From Paenibacillus sp. PL91 (GTDB lineage: Bacteria > Bacillota > Bacilli > Paenibacillales > Paenibacillaceae): 64,000 nt of DNA. The stretch lies in contig NZ_JABBYG020000014.1 in the NCBI RefSeq assembly GCF_012935325.2, forward strand, positions 62,001-126,000, given 5' to 3'. The notes beneath the pieces are model-generated. The model did no database searches, was not told the origin of the DNA, and worked only from the letters and a program-made list of their open reading frames with translations. Position numbers and translations under genes: made by a program. Below, one piece after another: positions 61,484-64,000 of this stretch. The stretch's first letter is position 1, and each line of letters begins with the position of its first letter.

Positions 61484-62159
61484 GGATGATCTTCGCATTG
61501 CACAAATTAACCGCCGTTTCGTAGAAAAGATCGAGGGCTTCGAGGTGGTGGGCATTGCTACGGATAAGCAGCAGGCGGATGAGCATTTGGACATTTTGGA
61601 GCCGGATCTTGTGCTGCTCGATCTTTATTTTCCCGATATGAATGGCCTTGAGCTGCTGCAGCATATTCAGCAGAATAATCCGCTAACCGATGTCATTATT
61701 ATTACGGCTGCGAAGGAATTCGATACGGTGCGTGAAGCCATTCGCGGAGGCGTGTACGATTTTATGATTAAGCCGGTCGTCTTCGAGCGGTTTCAAGAGA
61801 AGCTTAAAACCTATCAGCGATACCATCAGCAGATGCAGCTTCTCGGAGGAGCCAATAAACAAGTGGATCAAGAAGGCATCGATCAGCTGCTATGGGGCAC
61901 GAACGAGAGAGGCGACAAGGACGCGTATCTTCCTAAAGGCATCGATAAAATAACGAGCGAGAAGATCCTGGCCATCATTCAGAGCTGCCCCGAGGTGCTG
62001 ACGGCGGAGGAGCTTGGCAAGAGGGCCGGCTTTAGCCGTACGACCGCAAGGCGCTACTTGGAATATTTTGTAGGCAAAGGAGAAATGATCGCAGATATTT
62101 CATACGGGACAGTCGGAAGGCCGGAGAGGGTGTATCAGAGAACGAACCCGTCTAAATAG
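61461..62159 (+). CDS. CitT/DctR-type response regulator
   Basis: The 232-residue protein has a receiver (acidic pair IEDD, phospho-Asp in LLDLYFPD, ITAAK, MIKPV) and a C-terminal helix-turn-helix of the CitB/DcuR type (TAEELGKRAGFSRTTARRYL). It overlaps the kinase gene by 23 bp, so translation is coupled. It most likely activates tctCBA and malic enzyme when the cognate acid is present. Confidence 0.92.
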   Translation: MIRVLIIEDDLRIAQINRRFVEKIEGFEVVGIATDKQQADEHLDILEPDLVLLDLYFPDMNGLELLQHIQQNNPLTDVIIITAAKEFDTVREAIRGGVYDFMIKPVVFERFQEKLKTYQRYHQQMQLLGGANKQVDQEGIDQLLWGTNERGDKDAYLPKGIDKITSEKILAIIQSCPEVLTAEELGKRAGFSRTTARRYLEYFVGKGEMIADISYGTVGRPERVYQRTNPSK

Positions 62160-62191
62160 CCGGAGATGTTTAATCGTACAGCAGGCAAATA

Positions 62192-62235
62192 AAAGGCAGC
62201 CAACATCCGCGTGGATGTTGGCTGCCTTTATTTTG
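62192..62235. terminator. Bidirectional terminator after the CitT-type gene
   Basis: AAAGGCAGCCAACATCC pairs perfectly with GGATGTTGGCTGCCTTT around GCGT, with T-rich tails on both strands; the glycosidase gene ends 27 bp away on the other strand. Confidence 0.92.
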
Positions 62236-62261
62236 TTTGGATTGTATTCGATATAGAAAAA

Positions 62262-64000
62262 TTAATGAAACGGAATGCTGAGCTTAGACTGCTGTCCATT
62301 CGCTGTCGATGCATCTACGCGCAGGGAGGAGCCTCCATTGCCGATAGCGTTCCATACTTTAATCGTAATCCTGCCGTTTACCATATTGGCGAATGAACCG
62401 GATGTCGTTTTGATTCCTTTCGTCTGCGTGTAAGTCTCCCAGTCGGTTACCGGATTGGTCGCAAAATAGTTGTAGGTCTCGGTGCGAAGCGCTGTCCCGT
62501 TGCCGTTGAAGTCAAAAATGATCTGCACTTGTACGCCGTTGCCTACTGTCGTGCCCGCATCTACAAACAAATCGAATGCGGTCGACTTGGAAGAATCGTA
62601 AGTTCCGTTGATGCCGCTAATCGTATAAGTTCGCTCGTTTGCCGGCGAGCCATCGTGGTTCGTGCCGCCTGCGCTCGTAATGGCATCATTAGCCGTACCT
62701 GTGCCAGCAGTAAAACTAAGAGCTGCGCCTGAACGAATATACAGTACATTAGATGAAATGCCGCCTGAGCCGGTCGTCACTGTGAAAGCAGCAGCATTGC
62801 TTGCCGTTCCGTTAACCGTTACCGTGATGTTAGCTGCGCCTGCGGCAAGACCAGCCGGTACAGTCGCGGTAATGGATGTCGCAGACCAAGCTGTTGTTGT
62901 CGCTGTTGCTGCGCCGAATTTCACAGTTGACGTCCCTTTAGTCGCGCCAAAGTTTGAGCCAGTTATCGTCACGCTCGTTCCGGCAGCACCCGATGCTGGG
63001 CTAAGATTGCTTATGCTTGGCGTTACGACTCCGCCACCACCACCGCCTGTTATCGTATCGCCCGTGAATGGGTTGAAGCGTGCTATGGCAAGGATTAGCC
63101 AGCCTGTGCTGGATACGCAGTTTTGCTGGCTCATTTTCCAGTAGTTATTGTTAGATCCTTTAAGCGAATAGGGCAAGCCGCCAAGCAGCGTACCGCTCGT
63201 GCCCTGCTTCTTGATCATCTCGTCTAGAATCGAATCCGCTTTCGCTGTATTGCCGTTCATAAAGTGCGCCGTTGACATAAAGGCGGAGCCTTCGAGCCAA
63301 ATATCCGCGCATTTCTGTCCGTTAGGCGCGCCTGTCTGCGTAGTTGCTGCCGCGCAGTCATATTGCCAGTCGAAATCATAAGCGGTCATTAAGTTGCCTG
63401 CATCGTCATAAGTCAGCGTTTGCACGTACTTTGGACTTGAAGTCGTGCCCGTTCCGTTTGCATTGTCAACGTACGCAAGCGATTGCTTGTAATCGCGTGT
63501 GCCCGACAGTCCCAAAGCGAGTACGCCCCAAGGGTTTACGTCCATCGGAACGGCAGGATCAATCAGGTTCGTATCGTTTTTCCAGCCGCCATTCCAACGC
63601 TTTAGCGTGTCATTCCAAACGACATTGTCCAAAAACGATTTGACCCCAGTCGCTGCATTGTTGTAAGAAGCCGTACGATCCGGGAATATGTTCGCGTAAT
63701 ATTTCAGCAAATTGTATACATCCTGATTGTGCTCAGTGGAGGTCCATACCTCGTTTGTCACCGTGCCTGGCACATCCCATGTCGTCGTGCCTCCGGAAAT
63801 GCCTCCATTTGCCTTTTGGAAGGTAACGATCCAATCGAGCGCCTTCTTCACATAAGGCCGGTATGTCGTGGAGCCATATTTTTTCTCATGCGCCATAAAG
63901 GCCATTGCCATCCAAGCGACGGGTCCGACATGCTTCCGGATTTCCTCGCCTGCGCCGTTCCACCAATAGGAATTAATCCAGGAGCCATCCGCATCTTGGA
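62262..64000 (-). CDS. Secreted glycosidase-like protein with IPT/TIG domain and C-terminal beta module, 5' end outside the window
   Basis: About 579 residues are visible. The part encoded by 63080..64000 is helical and rich in aromatic motifs (DGSWINSYWWNG, HVGPVAWMAMAFM, DVNPWGVLALG), like an (alpha/alpha)6-barrel glycosidase. A Gly-rich linker leads to an IPT/TIG immunoglobulin-like domain (about 62760..63030, SPASGAAGTSVTITGSNFG). A beta-sandwich module with Asn/Gly-rich turns (about 62262..62750) may bind carbohydrate. The frame stays open to the window edge, and an internal ATG at 63911 is not the real start. Enzyme family and substrate are not identified. Confidence 0.65.
   Translation of the reverse strand, partial: QDADGSWINSYWWNGAGEEIRKHVGPVAWMAMAFMAHEKKYGSTTYRPYVKKALDWIVTFQKANGGISGGTTTWDVPGTVTNEVWTSTEHNQDVYNLLKYYANIFPDRTASYNNAATGVKSFLDNVVWNDTLKRWNGGWKNDTNLIDPAVPMDVNPWGVLALGLSGTRDYKQSLAYVDNANGTGTTSSPKYVQTLTYDDAGNLMTAYDFDWQYDCAAATTQTGAPNGQKCADIWLEGSAFMSTAHFMNGNTAKADSILDEMIKKQGTSGTLLGGLPYSLKGSNNNYWKMSQQNCVSSTGWLILAIARFNPFTGDTITGGGGGGVVTPSISNLSPASGAAGTSVTITGSNFGATKGTSTVKFGAATATTTAWSATSITATVPAGLAAGAANITVTVNGTASNAAAFTVTTGSGGISSNVLYIRSGAALSFTAGTGTANDAITSAGGTNHDGSPANERTYTISGINGTYDSSKSTAFDLFVDAGTTVGNGVQVQIIFDFNGNGTALRTETYNYFATNPVTDWETYTQTKGIKTTSGSFANMVNGRITIKVWNAIGNGGSSLRVDASTANGQQSKLSIPFH

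Noticed and set aside
62662-63144. 160-codon plus-strand Ala/Val/Pro-rich frame
   Set aside because: It is antisense to the repetitive TIG domain; low complexity and lack of start signal argue against a gene.

Overview
The window looks like a chromosomal segment from a Paenibacillus-type, spore-forming Firmicute. Evidence for this includes an alpha/beta small acid-soluble spore protein, strong AGGAGG-type ribosome binding sites, cre-like catabolite repression sites and Bacillus-style DesK/DesR, SigL, CitS/CitT and Lrp families. No rRNA, tRNA or CRISPR array is visible. All functions are read from sequence motifs and family knowledge; no database search was run.

Region 1 (1-4800) is AT-rich and accessory. 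It holds a truncated N6-adenine DNA methyltransferase, a small Phd/YefM-like protein and a 591-residue protein that joins a DUF262 domain to a Schlafen-type AlbA_2 domain. That gene is bracketed by two 52-bp imperfect direct repeats able to form hairpins. Next come two tandem paralogous small genes of unknown function. This is the best candidate for an undescribed (probably antiphage) system.

Region 2 (4800-7650) has a two-P-loop ATPase, a kinase-like gene remnant, a DUF1992 protein, a spore protein, a cluster of four palindromes in two 122-bp units, and an IS1182-type transposase remnant. Region 3 (7.8-18.5 kb) has a large hybrid kinase, DUF418-desK-desR, a TerC protein, a MerR-led operon and asparaginase. 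Region 4 (18.6-24.8 kb) has threonine degradation (kbl-tdh-XRE/cupin), fructose-bisphosphate aldolase, a WYL regulator and a DinB protein.

Region 5 (24.7-39.4 kb) is mostly regulator/transporter pairs: TetR with MFS, a ROK repressor with nagB, an ABC pair with TetR, a cupin with a repetitive tail, MFS carriers, a frameshifted VOC gene beside an Lrp regulator, and peptidase T. Region 6 (39.5-44.9 kb) is a self-contained sigma-54 module: an AcoR-like activator, two upstream activator sites, a textbook -24/-12 promoter, aldehyde dehydrogenase, DUF779 and sigL with a cre site.

Region 7 (44.9-51.8 kb) is a sugar ABC operon in which a BadF-type kinase and a GH4 6-phospho-glycosidase replace a PTS, with a divergent GntR regulator and three matching operators. 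Region 8 (51.9-62.2 kb) imports organic acids: LytTR regulator, DUF485 and acetate symporter, then tctCBA, malic enzyme and a His-less HPr-like protein, facing a CitS/CitT two-component system. The window ends inside a secreted glycosidase-like gene.
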